NCBI RefSeq assembly: GCF_050563525.1
Contig: NZ_JBNXUN010000015.1
Location: 1-64,000 of the forward strand
DNA from: Falsiroseomonas sp050563525
Lineage (GTDB): Bacteria; Pseudomonadota; Alphaproteobacteria; Acetobacterales; Acetobacteraceae
DNA length: 64,000 nucleotides
Direction of reading: 5' to 3'
Shown: one piece after another, positions 27,204 to 37,204 of the stretch
Layout of the letters: each line of letters opens with the position of its first letter
Numbering within the stretch: the stretch's first letter is position 1
Notes under the pieces: model-generated
What the model saw: the letters and a program-made list of their open reading frames with translations, nothing else
The model's database searches: none
What the model was told of the DNA's origin: nothing
Program-made: the position numbers and the translations under genes

Positions 27204-28433
27204 TCAGCGTCGCTCCTCCTTTGCGGCACCCGTGGGCGCCTTTGGTCCTCGGCGGGTCCAACCTTCGGTCTGGCGGCGATAGGCCAGCTCGGCCTGCTCG
27301 CCCCGCCTGCGCTCCTCCTGCCGCGTCCTGGTCAGGTTATAGGCGTAGGCCGGGCCGCGCTGGCCGCGGCGGGCCGGCTGCCCTGAGCGGAGCTCGAGGT
27401 CGCGCAGCTTTCGGGCGTGCAGCGCCGGGCGTACCCAGGCGTAGTCCTCGCCCTTCTTGAGCAGGTGCCAGATGATGACAGCCAGTTTGCGCGCGACAGC
27501 CACGGCCGCGATGTGCACCCCGCGCCGCCGGGCGATCCGCTCGTAGAATGCGCGCAGCGGGCCTGGGCCGCGCACCGCCTGCCAGGCGGCCTCCACCAGC
27601 ATGGTGCGGGCGTGGGTGCGGCCTTGCTTGCTGATCCGCCCGTGACGAGGCGGGCCCTCGCCCGACTGGTGCACCGTCGGGTTGAGGCCAAGGTAGGACA
27701 CCAGCCTGTCGGGCGCCTCGAACCGGGTGACGGGCCCGACCGCCGCCAGCAGGCCGACCGCCACCACCATGTCGATGCCGGGTATGGTCATCAGCCGCTT
27801 GGCATCGGGATTGGCCAGAGCGTCCCGGGCAATCTCCCGCTCGACCACCCGCAGATCCTCGCTCAGCCGCTCGTGCTCGCGCAGGTGGCGCGCCACCGCA
27901 TCGACCTCGTCTGGCGGGAGGGGCTGTGCCAGCAGCCAGACCCGCCCCTTTGGCCCAATCAGGTCGGCATGCGGACATTGCGGCATCAGATGGGCGTGCA
28001 GGATCGACTGGATCATCGTCTTGAGTCGCGCCCGCTGGCGGACGATCTGCATCCGCCGGGTGACCTGGCGCCGCAGCGCCTCCGTGTGCGCATCAGGCAC
28101 CCAGACCTCTGGCAGGAAGCCGCTGGCGTAGAGGCGGGCCAGCACCGTCGCGTCGATCACGTCGGTCTTGATGCGCGCCTCGGCGATCAGCCGCACCTGG
28201 CGCGGCTTGGCGATCACCACGCGCCCGACATGCGGCGCCAGCACGTCGGCCACCGCCGTGGCATTGCCGGTCGCCTCCACCACCACGTGATCGTCGTGCG
28301 TCAGCACGGTCCTGGCGAAGGTGTCCAGGTGCTCGCGCGTCATCCCGACGCGGCCCAGCCGGATCACCTTGCCCTCATCCAGCATCACCGCCTCGGCAAA
28401 GACGCGGTGGATGTCCAAGCCTACGATCCGCAT
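27204..28433 (-). CDS. IS110-family transposase (DEDD recombinase)
   Basis: The 409-residue protein has both IS110 domains. The N-terminal RuvC-like DEDD part carries GLDIHRVFAEAV (first Asp), VVVEATGNAT (Glu) and KTDVIDATVLARL (last two Asp). The C-terminal Tnp20 part carries LMTIPGIDMVVAVGLLAAVG, FEAPDRLVSYLGLNP and a GRISKQGRTHARTMLVEAAW block with the predicted nucleophilic Ser. The frame is intact and the length is normal, so it is potentially active. IS110 elements have no classic terminal inverted repeats, so exact ends are not set here. The C-terminal 60 residues are strongly basic. Confidence 0.93.
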   Translation of the reverse strand: MRIVGLDIHRVFAEAVMLDEGKVIRLGRVGMTREHLDTFARTVLTHDDHVVVEATGNATAVADVLAPHVGRVVIAKPRQVRLIAEARIKTDVIDATVLARLYASGFLPEVWVPDAHTEALRRQVTRRMQIVRQRARLKTMIQSILHAHLMPQCPHADLIGPKGRVWLLAQPLPPDEVDAVARHLREHERLSEDLRVVEREIARDALANPDAKRLMTIPGIDMVVAVGLLAAVGPVTRFEAPDRLVSYLGLNPTVHQSGEGPPRHGRISKQGRTHARTMLVEAAWQAVRGPGPLRAFYERIARRRGVHIAAVAVARKLAVIIWHLLKKGEDYAWVRPALHARKLRDLELRSGQPARRGQRGPAYAYNLTRTRQEERRRGEQAELAYRRQTEGWTRRGPKAPTGAAKEERR

Positions 28434-28640
28434 TGGTCCTCCTCCTCCTTGATCGACTTTGCGATAGGGGAGCTGGCGGGCAACACGGCAACTACGGATT
28501 CGCGCTCACAGCGCACCCGGGCGAGCCGCAGGGGTGGCCAGATAACGGATCGGGCTCGCAGCCCATGGTTCAAGAGTCGGCCTGCCCGCACTTGCGTGCT
28601 CCCGGTGCCCCATGTCCCGGATGGTCTCACCATAGCGCCA
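28434..28640 (-). ncRNA. Candidate IS110 bridge RNA region
   Basis: In IS110-group elements the non-coding end upstream of the transposase encodes a structured bridge RNA that pairs with target and donor DNA. The roughly 200 bases upstream of this transposase start hold no gene and are rich in GC stem-forming segments, which fits that position. I have not folded it. The exact RNA limits and loops are unknown. Confidence 0.3.
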
Positions 28641-28679
28641 ACCTTTGCGGGTCAGCAGGACCTCAAGGCACCAGGGCCA

Positions 28680-29290
28680 TCATGCAGGGTAACGGAAGGC
28701 TTGGGGTCGGCGTTGTGGGAGTCGATGAAGGCGCGGTTGCTGGCCTTAAGCTGGGCGGTGGAGTGGTGGACGCCGCGCCGGATTTGCTTCTCGGTCCGAT
28801 CGGCAAAGAAGCACTTGACTGACTGATCCAGGGCGCACCTTCTGGCCTGGACTGGACGTGCCAGAGCGGGCGCTTGGCCGGCCAGTCGGGCACGGGTTGG
28901 TCTGGTGGGCGGCGTAGTTGTCCATCACCAGGTGGACGTTAATATCGGCGGGCATGGCGGCCTCGACCTGGTCCAGGAACCTGCAAAAATTGCTCGAGCG
29001 GTGCTTCGGATAGCAGCGCCTGGCGAATACGCCGGAGGTGAGGTCGAGGGCGGCGAACAGCGGGGTGGTGCCGTTCTCGTGTAGTCGTGGGTGCGGCTAT
29101 CGGCCTGTCCAGAGTGCATCGGCAACAGAGGGCTGGGTGCGGTAGAGCGCCTTGATCTGCGACTTCTCGTCGACGCACAGCATCGGGGGGCGCTTTGGCG
29201 GTCTCAGGAAGAGGCCTATGCACTCGCGCACCTTCTCGACAAGCAGCGGGTCGGTCGCAATCCGCACACGAGTGCGTTTGGTGTGGCGCC
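28680..29290 (-). pseudogene. IS630-family transposase, broken
   Basis: Read on the minus strand, consecutive pieces give a complete order of IS630 motifs: KVRECIGLFLRPPKRPPMLC, VDEKSQIKALYRTQP (second catalytic block), GTTPLFAALDLTSGVFA, FCRFLDQVEAAMPADINVH, LVMDNYAAHQT. The later sequence is shifted (SASLPIGPRSKSG frame). Several frameshifts and at least one stop interrupt it. The broken element ends about 100 bases before the toxin operon, so it may have replaced that operon's original upstream region. Confidence 0.75.
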
Positions 29291-29386
29291 TGATTGTTGT
29301 TGCAGCACGCTCTCCCGCGATGGCAGGCTCGCCTCCGCTCCAGGCACGGGGCGACGGCGAGGGCGACCCCTCGCAGGGAGCGCAGG

Positions 29387-32300
29387 ATGCCTCCTCGCGG
29401 CGCCGACCAGGATGCGTCCAAGGCGCCCGAGGCAGCTCCGTCCGTCCTCGCTGCGCCTTCGCTCAGCTTGCCCAAAGGCGGCGGCGCCGTGCGCGGCCTC
29501 GGCGAGAAGTTCGCGGCCAATCCCCTGACGGGCAGCGCGTCGCTGTCGCTCCCTCTCCCGCTCAGCCCGGGCCGCAACGGCTTCGGCCCCTCCCTCGCGC
29601 TCACCTACGACAGCGCCGCAGGCAACGGCCCGTTCGGCATAGGCTTACGCCTGGACGTGCCGTCGATCACGCGAAAGACCGACCGCGGCATCCCGCGCTA
29701 CGACGACGCGTCGGGGTCCGACACCTTCATCCTCTCCGGCGCCGAGGACCTCGTGCCGGTCCTGATGCCGAACGGCAGCCGCCATAAGGACAGGCGCGAC
29801 CGCGACGGGCAGGGCTGGTCCGTTGAGCGCTACAGGCCACGCATCGAGGGGCTGTTCTCGCGGATCGAGCGCTGGACGCGGCACGACGGCGGCGAGACCT
29901 TCTGGCGCACGATCAGCCGCGACAACGTCACCGCGCTGCTCGGGCGAAGCGCCGCCTCGCGCATCTCCGACCCGGCCGATCCAGCGCGCGTCTTCTCCTG
30001 GCTCGCCGAGGAAGTTACCGACGTCCGCGGCGACGCAATGCTTTTCGGATACCTCGTCGACGACCGCGGCGGCGCGGATATCGGCGCCACGAACGAGGCG
30101 AACCGCACCAGCGCCGACGTCGCCGCCAACCGCCTGCTCAAGCGGGTCCGCTACGGACGACGCAAGCCGACCGCCGTCGAGCCCGACCACGAGGCGGCCG
30201 CATTCCACTTCGAGCTCGTCCTCGACTACGGCGACCACGACCGGGATGTCCCGACACCGGCAGCGGATCGCGCCCCCGCGTTCCGCAGGGACCCCTTCTC
30301 CAACCGTCGGCCGGGCTTCGAGCTGCGGACGCAGCGGCTTTGCCAGCGCGTCCTGATGTTCCATCATTTCCCCGCCGAGGCGGAGGTCGGCAGGGATTGC
30401 CTCGTCCGCGCGCTCGAACTGGCCTACCGCGCCGACGCGCCGGGCGGCGAGGGCGATCCCGCCCGCGGCCACCCGCTCGGCTCGTTCCTCGCCTCCGCCA
30501 CCCTCGCGGGCTTCCGGCGGAAGGACGGCGGCTACCTGCGCCGCGCGATGCCGCCGCTCGATCTTGCGTACTCGGAACTGGCTCTCTCCGACGAGGTGCG
30601 TGAGGCCGATCCGGACGCGCTTGCGGACATGCCGGGCGGCGTTGACGGGAAGGCGCTCCGCTGGGTCGATCTGGACGGCGAGGGGCTGCCCGGCATCCTT
30701 GCAGAGCATGGCGGCTCGTGGTGGTTCAAGCGCAACCTCGGCGAGGGTCGCTTCGGCCGCGCCGAGGCGCTCCCCTCCCGTCCCTCCGCAGGCTTCCCCG
30801 CGGGCGCGGCGCAGCAGTTCACGGACCTCGCCGGTGACGGAACTGTCGACTTCGTCGAGTTCGCGGGTCCGGCGCCCGGCTTCCACGATAGGACGCGGGA
30901 CGGCAGCTGGACGGACCACCGCGCCTTCGCGTCTCTTCCCGTCCTTGACTGGAACGACCCGGCCCTGCGCATGGCCGACCTCTCCGGCGACGGGCTCGCG
31001 GACCTCCTGATCACTGAAGGCGACGAGATCGTCTGGCACCGATCTCTCGGCGAAGCGGGGTTCGACGGCGCGCGCCGCATCCCCGCACCATCAGACGAGG
31101 AGCGCGGCCCCCGCCTCGTCTCCTCGGACGCGCACCAGGCCGTCCACCTCGCCGACATGGACGGCGACGGCCTCGTGGACATCGTCCGCATCAGGAACGG
31201 CGAAGTCGCCTACTGGCCGAGCCGCGGCCACGGCCGCTTCGGCGCCAAGGTGACGATGGACGGCGCGCCGCGCCTGGACCTCGAGGGGCGCTTCCGTCCC
31301 GACCTCGTCCGCCTCGCCGATACGGACGGCTCCGGCACCACAGACATCGTCTATCTCGGCCCGGACGGCGTGGACGTCCACCTGAACCGCATGGGCAACT
31401 CCTGGGCGCCGCCGATCCGCCTCCCCGCCTTCCCCGGCGTGGACTCGGTCTCGGCCGTGGACCTCGTGGACCTCCTGGGGAAGGGCACGTCGTGCCTTGT
31501 CTGGTCTTCGCCGCTGCCCGCCGACGGGGGGCGCCCGCTCCGCTTCGTGGACCTCATGCGGCACGGCAAGCCGCACCTCCTCAAGCTCGTCCGCAACAAC
31601 CTCGGTGCCGAGACGCGCGTCTCCTACGCGGCCTCCACCCGCTTCTTCCTCGATGACCGCGCGGCGGGCCGCCCCTGGGTGACGCGGCTGCCGTTCCCCG
31701 TCCACGTCGTGGAGCGGGTGGAGACGGCCGACCTCGTCTCCCGGAACCGCTTCGTCACGAGGACCGCCTACCACCACGGCCACTTCGACGGGCGCGAGCG
31801 CGAGTTCCGCGGCTTCGCGTTCATCGAGCGCTGGGACGGCGACGAGATCGGCGCGTTGGAGGACGGGGGCGGGCCGGGCCTCGACGCTGACCTCGTTGCC
31901 GGATCCCGCCTTCCGCCCGTGCTGACGCGCATATGGACGCACACGGGGTCCTTCCTGCCCGGCGGACCGCTCGCCGCGCACCTCGCGCGCGACTTCCACG
32001 GCGCGCCGCCGCCGGGCAACCCCGCGCACGCGCCCTTCATCGAGGGGCTGCTCGCCGACGCGCCCCTGCCGCCCGGCCTCACGGCGGAGGAGGAGTTCGA
32101 GGCGTGCCGCGCCCTGAAAGGCACCTCGATCCGCGAGGAGGTGTTCTCACCGGACAGGTCAGGCGCGCTCGGGCATCCCCTGCTCGTCGCCGAGCACGCC
32201 CACGCCGTCCGCCCCGTCCAGCCGAAGGGGGCGAACGCGCACGCCGTGTTCCTGCCCGTGGCGCGGGAACGCGTTACGCGTCACGTCGAGGGCGATGCCC

Positions 32301-35300
32301 AAGACCCGCGCGTCGTCCACGATCTGACGTTAGAGGTGGATGGCTTCGGCAACGTGCTCAGGTCGGCCACCATCGCCTACGGCAGGTCGGGGGCCGATCC
32401 CGAGTTGTCGGCCGACGACCAGGCGCGCCAGGCGCAGGCGCTGGCGACGGCCGTCGAGAGCGGCTTCACGTTGGAGATCGACCTGGAGGACGACTTCCGC
32501 GCGCCGCTGCCCTGCAGCTCCGTCACGTCGGAGCTGACGGGGGCGGTCCCAGCCGGAGTAGCTCTGCCGCTGGATTTCGAGGCTGCGGATGCCGTCGTCC
32601 GCAGCGCAGCCCGCATTGAATATGATGCCGCACCCACGCCAGGAGCCGTCGAGCTGCGCGCGGTCGAGCACGTGCGTCTTTTCTTCCGCCGCGACGACCT
32701 CGACGATGCCCAAGGGCCACTGCCGTTCGGCGAGCAAGGTCGGCTCGGCCTGGCCCACCACACGCGGCGCCAAGCGTTCACCCCGGGCATGCTCGCCCGG
32801 GCCTATGGGGGGCAGATCGGGCCAGGTGACCTGTCCGCAGCGGGGTTCGAGAGCGAACCCGATGGGTCCTGGTGGGCGCCGTCCGGGCGCACGCTGCTCT
32901 CGCCCAATCCAGGGGACAGCCCGGCGCTCGAGCTTGCGTATGCGACCAGCACCTTCCTCCAGCCGCAGCGCTTCCTCGATCCCTTCGGCAACGCGACGCG
33001 GATCCGGCTCGACGCCTATTCGCTGCTCCCGCAGGAATCCGAAGATGCGCTCGGCAACCTCGTCACAGTCGGCGAGCGTGCGGGCGACGGTTCGCTCGCA
33101 AAGCAGGGGAATGACTACAGGGTGCTCCGGCCTCGCATGGTCACGGACATCAATGGGAACCGCGAGGAGGCGCTTTATGACGCGCATGGCGAGGTCACAG
33201 CCGTCGCGGTCATAGGCAAGGTCGGCCAGGCGCTCGGCGATCGCCTGGACGGCATCGAGGCAGATGTCGCCGAGGCGACGCTGGCGGCGGCCATCGCGGA
33301 CCCGGTCGGGCGGGGCGCGGACCTGCTCGGCCGGGCCACCGCCCGCACGCTCCGCGATCCGCTCGCTTTCCTCCGCAGCGGCGGCTCCACGCCCGCCTTC
33401 ACTTGGACGCTGAGCAGGCGCGATCGGCACGACGCGGAGCTGGGTCCGGGCGAGCGGCCGGAAATCGACCAGATCGTGAGCCATGCGGACGGCGCTGGCC
33501 GGGAGATCCAGCGGAAGTCGCTGACGGAACCCGGGGCGCTGGAGGACGGCGGCCCGGTAGCCACGCCGCGCTGGATCGGCTCCGGCTGGATCGTGCCGGA
33601 CAACAAGGGCAACATCGTCCGGGAATACGAGCCCTTCTTTTCCGGCACGGCGGATTACGAGCGTGATCGGAAAGAAGGCATCGCCTCCACGATCGTGCGC
33701 GACGCGCTCGGTCGAGTCATCGCCACGCTGCATCCCGACCGCACATGGGAGAAGGTGGTCTTCTCGCCCTGGCGCACGGACGCCTGGGGGCGGGACGACA
33801 CCGTGCTCGACGATCCGACGGCCGACCCGGACCTGCGCGATGCTGTGTCACGCCTGTCCCGTGATGCCATCCTGCCGACCTGGCACGGGGTGCGGACCGA
33901 TGCCGGTCTCCTCCTGGCGCGGTGGCCAGCCTTCGACGACACAGGCGGCGCCTTGCCCGGGAACGCTTCCGTCCGGGCCGAGGAGAGGGCCGCAGCCGAT
34001 GCCTCCGCCGCGCACGCTCGCACGCCAAGCAGCTCCTGCCTCGACGCTCTCGGTCGGGACATCGTCGAGGTGCTCCGGCTCCATCCCCAGGGCGCCCCGC
34101 CCGGAGCGGCGCACGACGATCCGCACCTTTCGCGCATCTTCCGCGACATCGAAGGGAACCTCCTGAAGCTGGTTGATCCGCTCGGCCGCACCGCGGTCCG
34201 GCGCGAGCACGACATGCTTGGGCGCTGGGCGGCGCACGAGGGGCTCGACGACGGCAGGCGCTGGAGCCTCGCCGACGCCGACGGCAAGCCGTTCCTCGCC
34301 CTGTGGGAAGACGGTAGGCGTGTCAGCATCGACAGGGATCCCCTTCGCCGGGAGGTCAGCGAGACGCTTGAGCTCGCGGGCGCCCACCAGCGCACGACCC
34401 GGCGCACGATCTACGGCGAGGCCGAGGCGAGCCCTGAGGACGCCAACCTCCGCGGCAGGGCGATCCGCCTCCTCGACGAGACGGGCGAACAGCGAATCCT
34501 CGCCTGCGACTTCCGCGGCAATGTCGTCCGCACGCGCCGACGCGCGCGCCTCGACCCCCGCGCGGAGAGTCACTGGCCCGATGCGGGCGCCGGGAGCGAG
34601 GCGCTGCTCGAGCCGGTCGGATACGAGGCGTCGGCCATCTTCGATGCGGGCGGCGCGCCGTTCCAGCGGACGCTTCCCCACCGACCGGGCGACCCCGGCG
34701 GGTTCCACGTGATCCGTGAGGAGAACGGGCCGGGAGGACTGCTCCTCTCTATCCGCGTCTGGGTCGGCCTCGGCGCCGCGCCTCCGGCCGCCCTCGATCC
34801 GGCGACTGCGACGCACGTCCTCCTGCGCTCCCAGGAACACGACGCGAAGGGCCACAAAACCATGGCGGCCCTCGGCAACGGGGCCGTGACGAAATGGGCT
34901 TACGAGCCGGACACGTGGCGCCTGCGCGGGGTCATGACGGATCGCGGGCCCGCCTTCCCTGCGGATTGCCCCGTCCCCGGTGCCACCCCGTGCGGCGTGC
35001 GAAATTTGCGGTACCACTACGACGCGGTCGGGAACGTGGTGCTCATCCGCGACGATGCGCAGGACGCGATTTTCTTTGCCAACGCGGTCGCGGAGCCGGA
35101 GAGGCGGCACGCCTACGACGCGATCGGGCGTCTCGTCCGCGCGGAGGGCCGGGAACACGCCGGGCTGGCGGGCGCGCCTTGGGATGGATGGGACACGCCT
35201 GGACGTGCAGGTCTCGCCAGCCCGTCGGACGGCGGCGCAATGAGGCGCTACGTCGAGCGCTACCGCTTCGACGCCGCCGGGAACCTCGCGGAGATTGAGC

Positions 35301-37204
35301 ACGCCGTCCCGTCCGCGCCAGCCGCCAATTGGAACCGCCGCTTCCAAATGGAGGCCACGAGCCCATTCGTGGCGGAGGCGGCGCGGGGCGCGGTGCGGAA
35401 CTGGCTCACCGGGTGCAGGCTCTCCGGCGGCGGCGGCCCAGATGTCGCCGAGGAATTCGAGCACGACGTCCATGGGCGGATGCTCGGCATGCCGCACCTC
35501 TCGCGCCTCTCCTGGAACGAGGACGAGCACCTGCATGCGTCGGCGCGGCAGATGGTCGGCCAGGGGCTGGTACCAGAGACCACCTATTACGAGAGCGATG
35601 CCGAGGGACGCCGCTTCCGGAAAGCGACGTTTCGCAGCGGCGCAGGCCCGGCGGGCGGCACGCTCAGGGAGGAGCGGCTCTACCTCGGGCAGCTCGAGAT
35701 ATATCGGAGCTACGCGGCAGATGGTCTGACGGTCGTCCTCGAGCGCGTCACCGTGACGACGGGGGAAGAGGCCGGAGTTCCCGCGTCGGTCGAACTGCGG
35801 ACGGTCGGCGCCGATGCCGGACCGGCGTTGGATGTCCGCTTTTCCCTCGCCGACCACCTCGGCTCGGTCGGGCTGGAACTCGACGCGACGGGTGAGGTGG
35901 TTTCGCACGAGGAGTTCTACCCGTTCGGCGGGACGTCTTTCGAAGGTTCGGCAGCCCCGGGATTGGCGGGGCGCCGACGGCGCAAGCACGCGGGCAATGA
36001 GCGCGACGATGAGACCGGGTTCTATTACTCGGGACGCCGACACTACGCGCCGTGGCTCGGCCGCTGGACCGTCCCAGACCCGGCGGGCCACGCCGACGGC
36101 CCAAGTCCTTACGCCTATTGCCGAGGCAACCCCATCGCACTTCGCGATCCAGACGGGATGCTCAGCTGGGGACAGGTCGTCGGGATCGGGGCGGCCATCG
36201 TCGTCGGCGTCGCGGTCACCGCGCTGACGGGCGGGGTGGCAGGGCCAATCGTCGCAGGCGCGATCGGCGGCATGGTCGGCGGCATGGTCGGGGAGGTGGT
36301 CGAGGCAAAAATCGACAACAGGGAACTGACCCTCGGGAACGTCGTGAAAGCCGGGGCCATCGGCTTGGTTACGGGGGCCGCGTTCGCCGGGGCGGGCCAG
36401 GCGCTGGCCCGATCCTCGACTTTTGCCAAAATAGCCTCATCGACGGCGCGCACTTGGGCAGGAAGGGCTGTCCTTGGCGCTACCTACTCCGTCAGAGTGT
36501 CCAAGAACCCCGTGGCCAAGGCAGCAGTCTCCGCAGGACGCGCCGTCCGCGCGGGCATCACGAAGCTCGAGGAGGTGGGCGAGGGGGCGGGCCGTCGGCT
36601 TGGCGGGAAGGCGGCCGAGAACGCGACCCGGCAGGCCGAGGCCCGGGCTACGCTGGGGGCCGCGAAGGCGGACGCTGCAGCGCGCCACACAGGCAAGACG
36701 GGAGCACAGGGCAGTATCCTCGGCGAGATCAACGGAGAGCCGGTGCGGGCCTCGACCTTGTCGGGCGGCGGCAAGGGATCGCAGTCTGGCAACAAGGCCA
36801 TCAACGTCGAGGTGCCGGACGGCGCCCAGAAGGCCGTGCCTGCGCCGCACCCGGAGCGCGCAAGCCCGACGCTGGAGCCGTTCCCAGTTCCCAAGGCGGA
36901 CGGCACACCAATCGATCGCGGTATGGATGCCGAGTTCAAGCTGCTGAACTACGTCCTGTTCGGGGAAGGCACCAGTCTAAGGCCGGACCTCGCGGGCAAG
37001 ATCTTCCTCGGCGTCGACAAGCCGATTTGCCCGAGTTGCACAGCCAACATCTGGTCGGCGCGCGCGGCTGTGCCCGGCCTCGACATCATTACGCGCACGC
37101 CGCTGCAGCTCGGCGGCGGTCTAGGCGGCGGGGCCGGGGTGGTGATGCCAGACCCGGATCGGTCGTCGCCTCAGCCCGCCGTCGGCATCGGTGTGAGCTT
37201 CTGA
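29387..37204 (+). CDS. Tc toxin TcB-TcC fusion with variable C-terminal toxin domain
   Basis: This 2605-residue protein fits the B and C subunits of insecticidal-type Tc complexes joined in one chain; BC forms a shell holding the toxic C-terminus. Domains in order: SpvB N-domain (about 25-350; SLPKGGGAVRGLGEKF, LTYDSAAGNGPFGIGL); FG-GAP-like repeats (about 400-720; ADMDGDGLVDIVRI); TcB middle region (about 725-820; RNNLGAETRVSYA); Rhs/YD repeats (about 1240-2165); and a TccC-type core (about 2165-2257) with YPFGGTSF, YAPWLGRWTVPDPAG and DPDG at 2254-2257, where autoproteolysis is expected. The 348-residue tail has hydrophobic Gly/Ala segments (about 2262-2360), then a possible deaminase domain with MDAE at 2513-2516 and CPSC at 2548-2551. 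The ATG at 29387 has GGGAG six bases upstream. A downstream gene overlaps its stop by one base. Confidence 0.92.
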   Translation: MPPRGADQDASKAPEAAPSVLAAPSLSLPKGGGAVRGLGEKFAANPLTGSASLSLPLPLSPGRNGFGPSLALTYDSAAGNGPFGIGLRLDVPSITRKTDRGIPRYDDASGSDTFILSGAEDLVPVLMPNGSRHKDRRDRDGQGWSVERYRPRIEGLFSRIERWTRHDGGETFWRTISRDNVTALLGRSAASRISDPADPARVFSWLAEEVTDVRGDAMLFGYLVDDRGGADIGATNEANRTSADVAANRLLKRVRYGRRKPTAVEPDHEAAAFHFELVLDYGDHDRDVPTPAADRAPAFRRDPFSNRRPGFELRTQRLCQRVLMFHHFPAEAEVGRDCLVRALELAYRADAPGGEGDPARGHPLGSFLASATLAGFRRKDGGYLRRAMPPLDLAYSELALSDEVREADPDALADMPGGVDGKALRWVDLDGEGLPGILAEHGGSWWFKRNLGEGRFGRAEALPSRPSAGFPAGAAQQFTDLAGDGTVDFVEFAGPAPGFHDRTRDGSWTDHRAFASLPVLDWNDPALRMADLSGDGLADLLITEGDEIVWHRSLGEAGFDGARRIPAPSDEERGPRLVSSDAHQAVHLADMDGDGLVDIVRIRNGEVAYWPSRGHGRFGAKVTMDGAPRLDLEGRFRPDLVRLADTDGSGTTDIVYLGPDGVDVHLNRMGNSWAPPIRLPAFPGVDSVSAVDLVDLLGKGTSCLVWSSPLPADGGRPLRFVDLMRHGKPHLLKLVRNNLGAETRVSYAASTRFFLDDRAAGRPWVTRLPFPVHVVERVETADLVSRNRFVTRTAYHHGHFDGREREFRGFAFIERWDGDEIGALEDGGGPGLDADLVAGSRLPPVLTRIWTHTGSFLPGGPLAAHLARDFHGAPPPGNPAHAPFIEGLLADAPLPPGLTAEEEFEACRALKGTSIREEVFSPDRSGALGHPLLVAEHAHAVRPVQPKGANAHAVFLPVARERVTRHVEGDAQDPRVVHDLTLEVDGFGNVLRSATIAYGRSGADPELSADDQARQAQALATAVESGFTLEIDLEDDFRAPLPCSSVTSELTGAVPAGVALPLDFEAADAVVRSAARIEYDAAPTPGAVELRAVEHVRLFFRRDDLDDAQGPLPFGEQGRLGLAHHTRRQAFTPGMLARAYGGQIGPGDLSAAGFESEPDGSWWAPSGRTLLSPNPGDSPALELAYATSTFLQPQRFLDPFGNATRIRLDAYSLLPQESEDALGNLVTVGERAGDGSLAKQGNDYRVLRPRMVTDINGNREEALYDAHGEVTAVAVIGKVGQALGDRLDGIEADVAEATLAAAIADPVGRGADLLGRATARTLRDPLAFLRSGGSTPAFTWTLSRRDRHDAELGPGERPEIDQIVSHADGAGREIQRKSLTEPGALEDGGPVATPRWIGSGWIVPDNKGNIVREYEPFFSGTADYERDRKEGIASTIVRDALGRVIATLHPDRTWEKVVFSPWRTDAWGRDDTVLDDPTADPDLRDAVSRLSRDAILPTWHGVRTDAGLLLARWPAFDDTGGALPGNASVRAEERAAADASAAHARTPSSSCLDALGRDIVEVLRLHPQGAPPGAAHDDPHLSRIFRDIEGNLLKLVDPLGRTAVRREHDMLGRWAAHEGLDDGRRWSLADADGKPFLALWEDGRRVSIDRDPLRREVSETLELAGAHQRTTRRTIYGEAEASPEDANLRGRAIRLLDETGEQRILACDFRGNVVRTRRRARLDPRAESHWPDAGAGSEALLEPVGYEASAIFDAGGAPFQRTLPHRPGDPGGFHVIREENGPGGLLLSIRVWVGLGAAPPAALDPATATHVLLRSQEHDAKGHKTMAALGNGAVTKWAYEPDTWRLRGVMTDRGPAFPADCPVPGATPCGVRNLRYHYDAVGNVVLIRDDAQDAIFFANAVAEPERRHAYDAIGRLVRAEGREHAGLAGAPWDGWDTPGRAGLASPSDGGAMRRYVERYRFDAAGNLAEIEHAVPSAPAANWNRRFQMEATSPFVAEAARGAVRNWLTGCRLSGGGGPDVAEEFEHDVHGRMLGMPHLSRLSWNEDEHLHASARQMVGQGLVPETTYYESDAEGRRFRKATFRSGAGPAGGTLREERLYLGQLEIYRSYAADGLTVVLERVTVTTGEEAGVPASVELRTVGADAGPALDVRFSLADHLGSVGLELDATGEVVSHEEFYPFGGTSFEGSAAPGLAGRRRRKHAGNERDDETGFYYSGRRHYAPWLGRWTVPDPAGHADGPSPYAYCRGNPIALRDPDGMLSWGQVVGIGAAIVVGVAVTALTGGVAGPIVAGAIGGMVGGMVGEVVEAKIDNRELTLGNVVKAGAIGLVTGAAFAGAGQALARSSTFAKIASSTARTWAGRAVLGATYSVRVSKNPVAKAAVSAGRAVRAGITKLEEVGEGAGRRLGGKAAENATRQAEARATLGAAKADAAARHTGKTGAQGSILGEINGEPVRASTLSGGGKGSQSGNKAINVEVPDGAQKAVPAPHPERASPTLEPFPVPKADGTPIDRGMDAEFKLLNYVLFGEGTSLRPDLAGKIFLGVDKPICPSCTANIWSARAAVPGLDIITRTPLQLGGGLGGGAGVVMPDPDRSSPQPAVGIGVSF

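Noticed and set aside
33848..36091. 747-residue minus-strand frame opposite the TcB-TcC gene
   Set aside because: Antisense shadow of the Rhs region, no recognisable motif, and the plus-strand protein is clearly the real one.
29387..37204. Interpretation of the fused gene as a simple Rhs element of a type VI system
   Set aside because: The SpvB N-domain, the TcB middle region and the two TcA genes downstream favour a Tc complex; no VgrG or PAAR gene is present.
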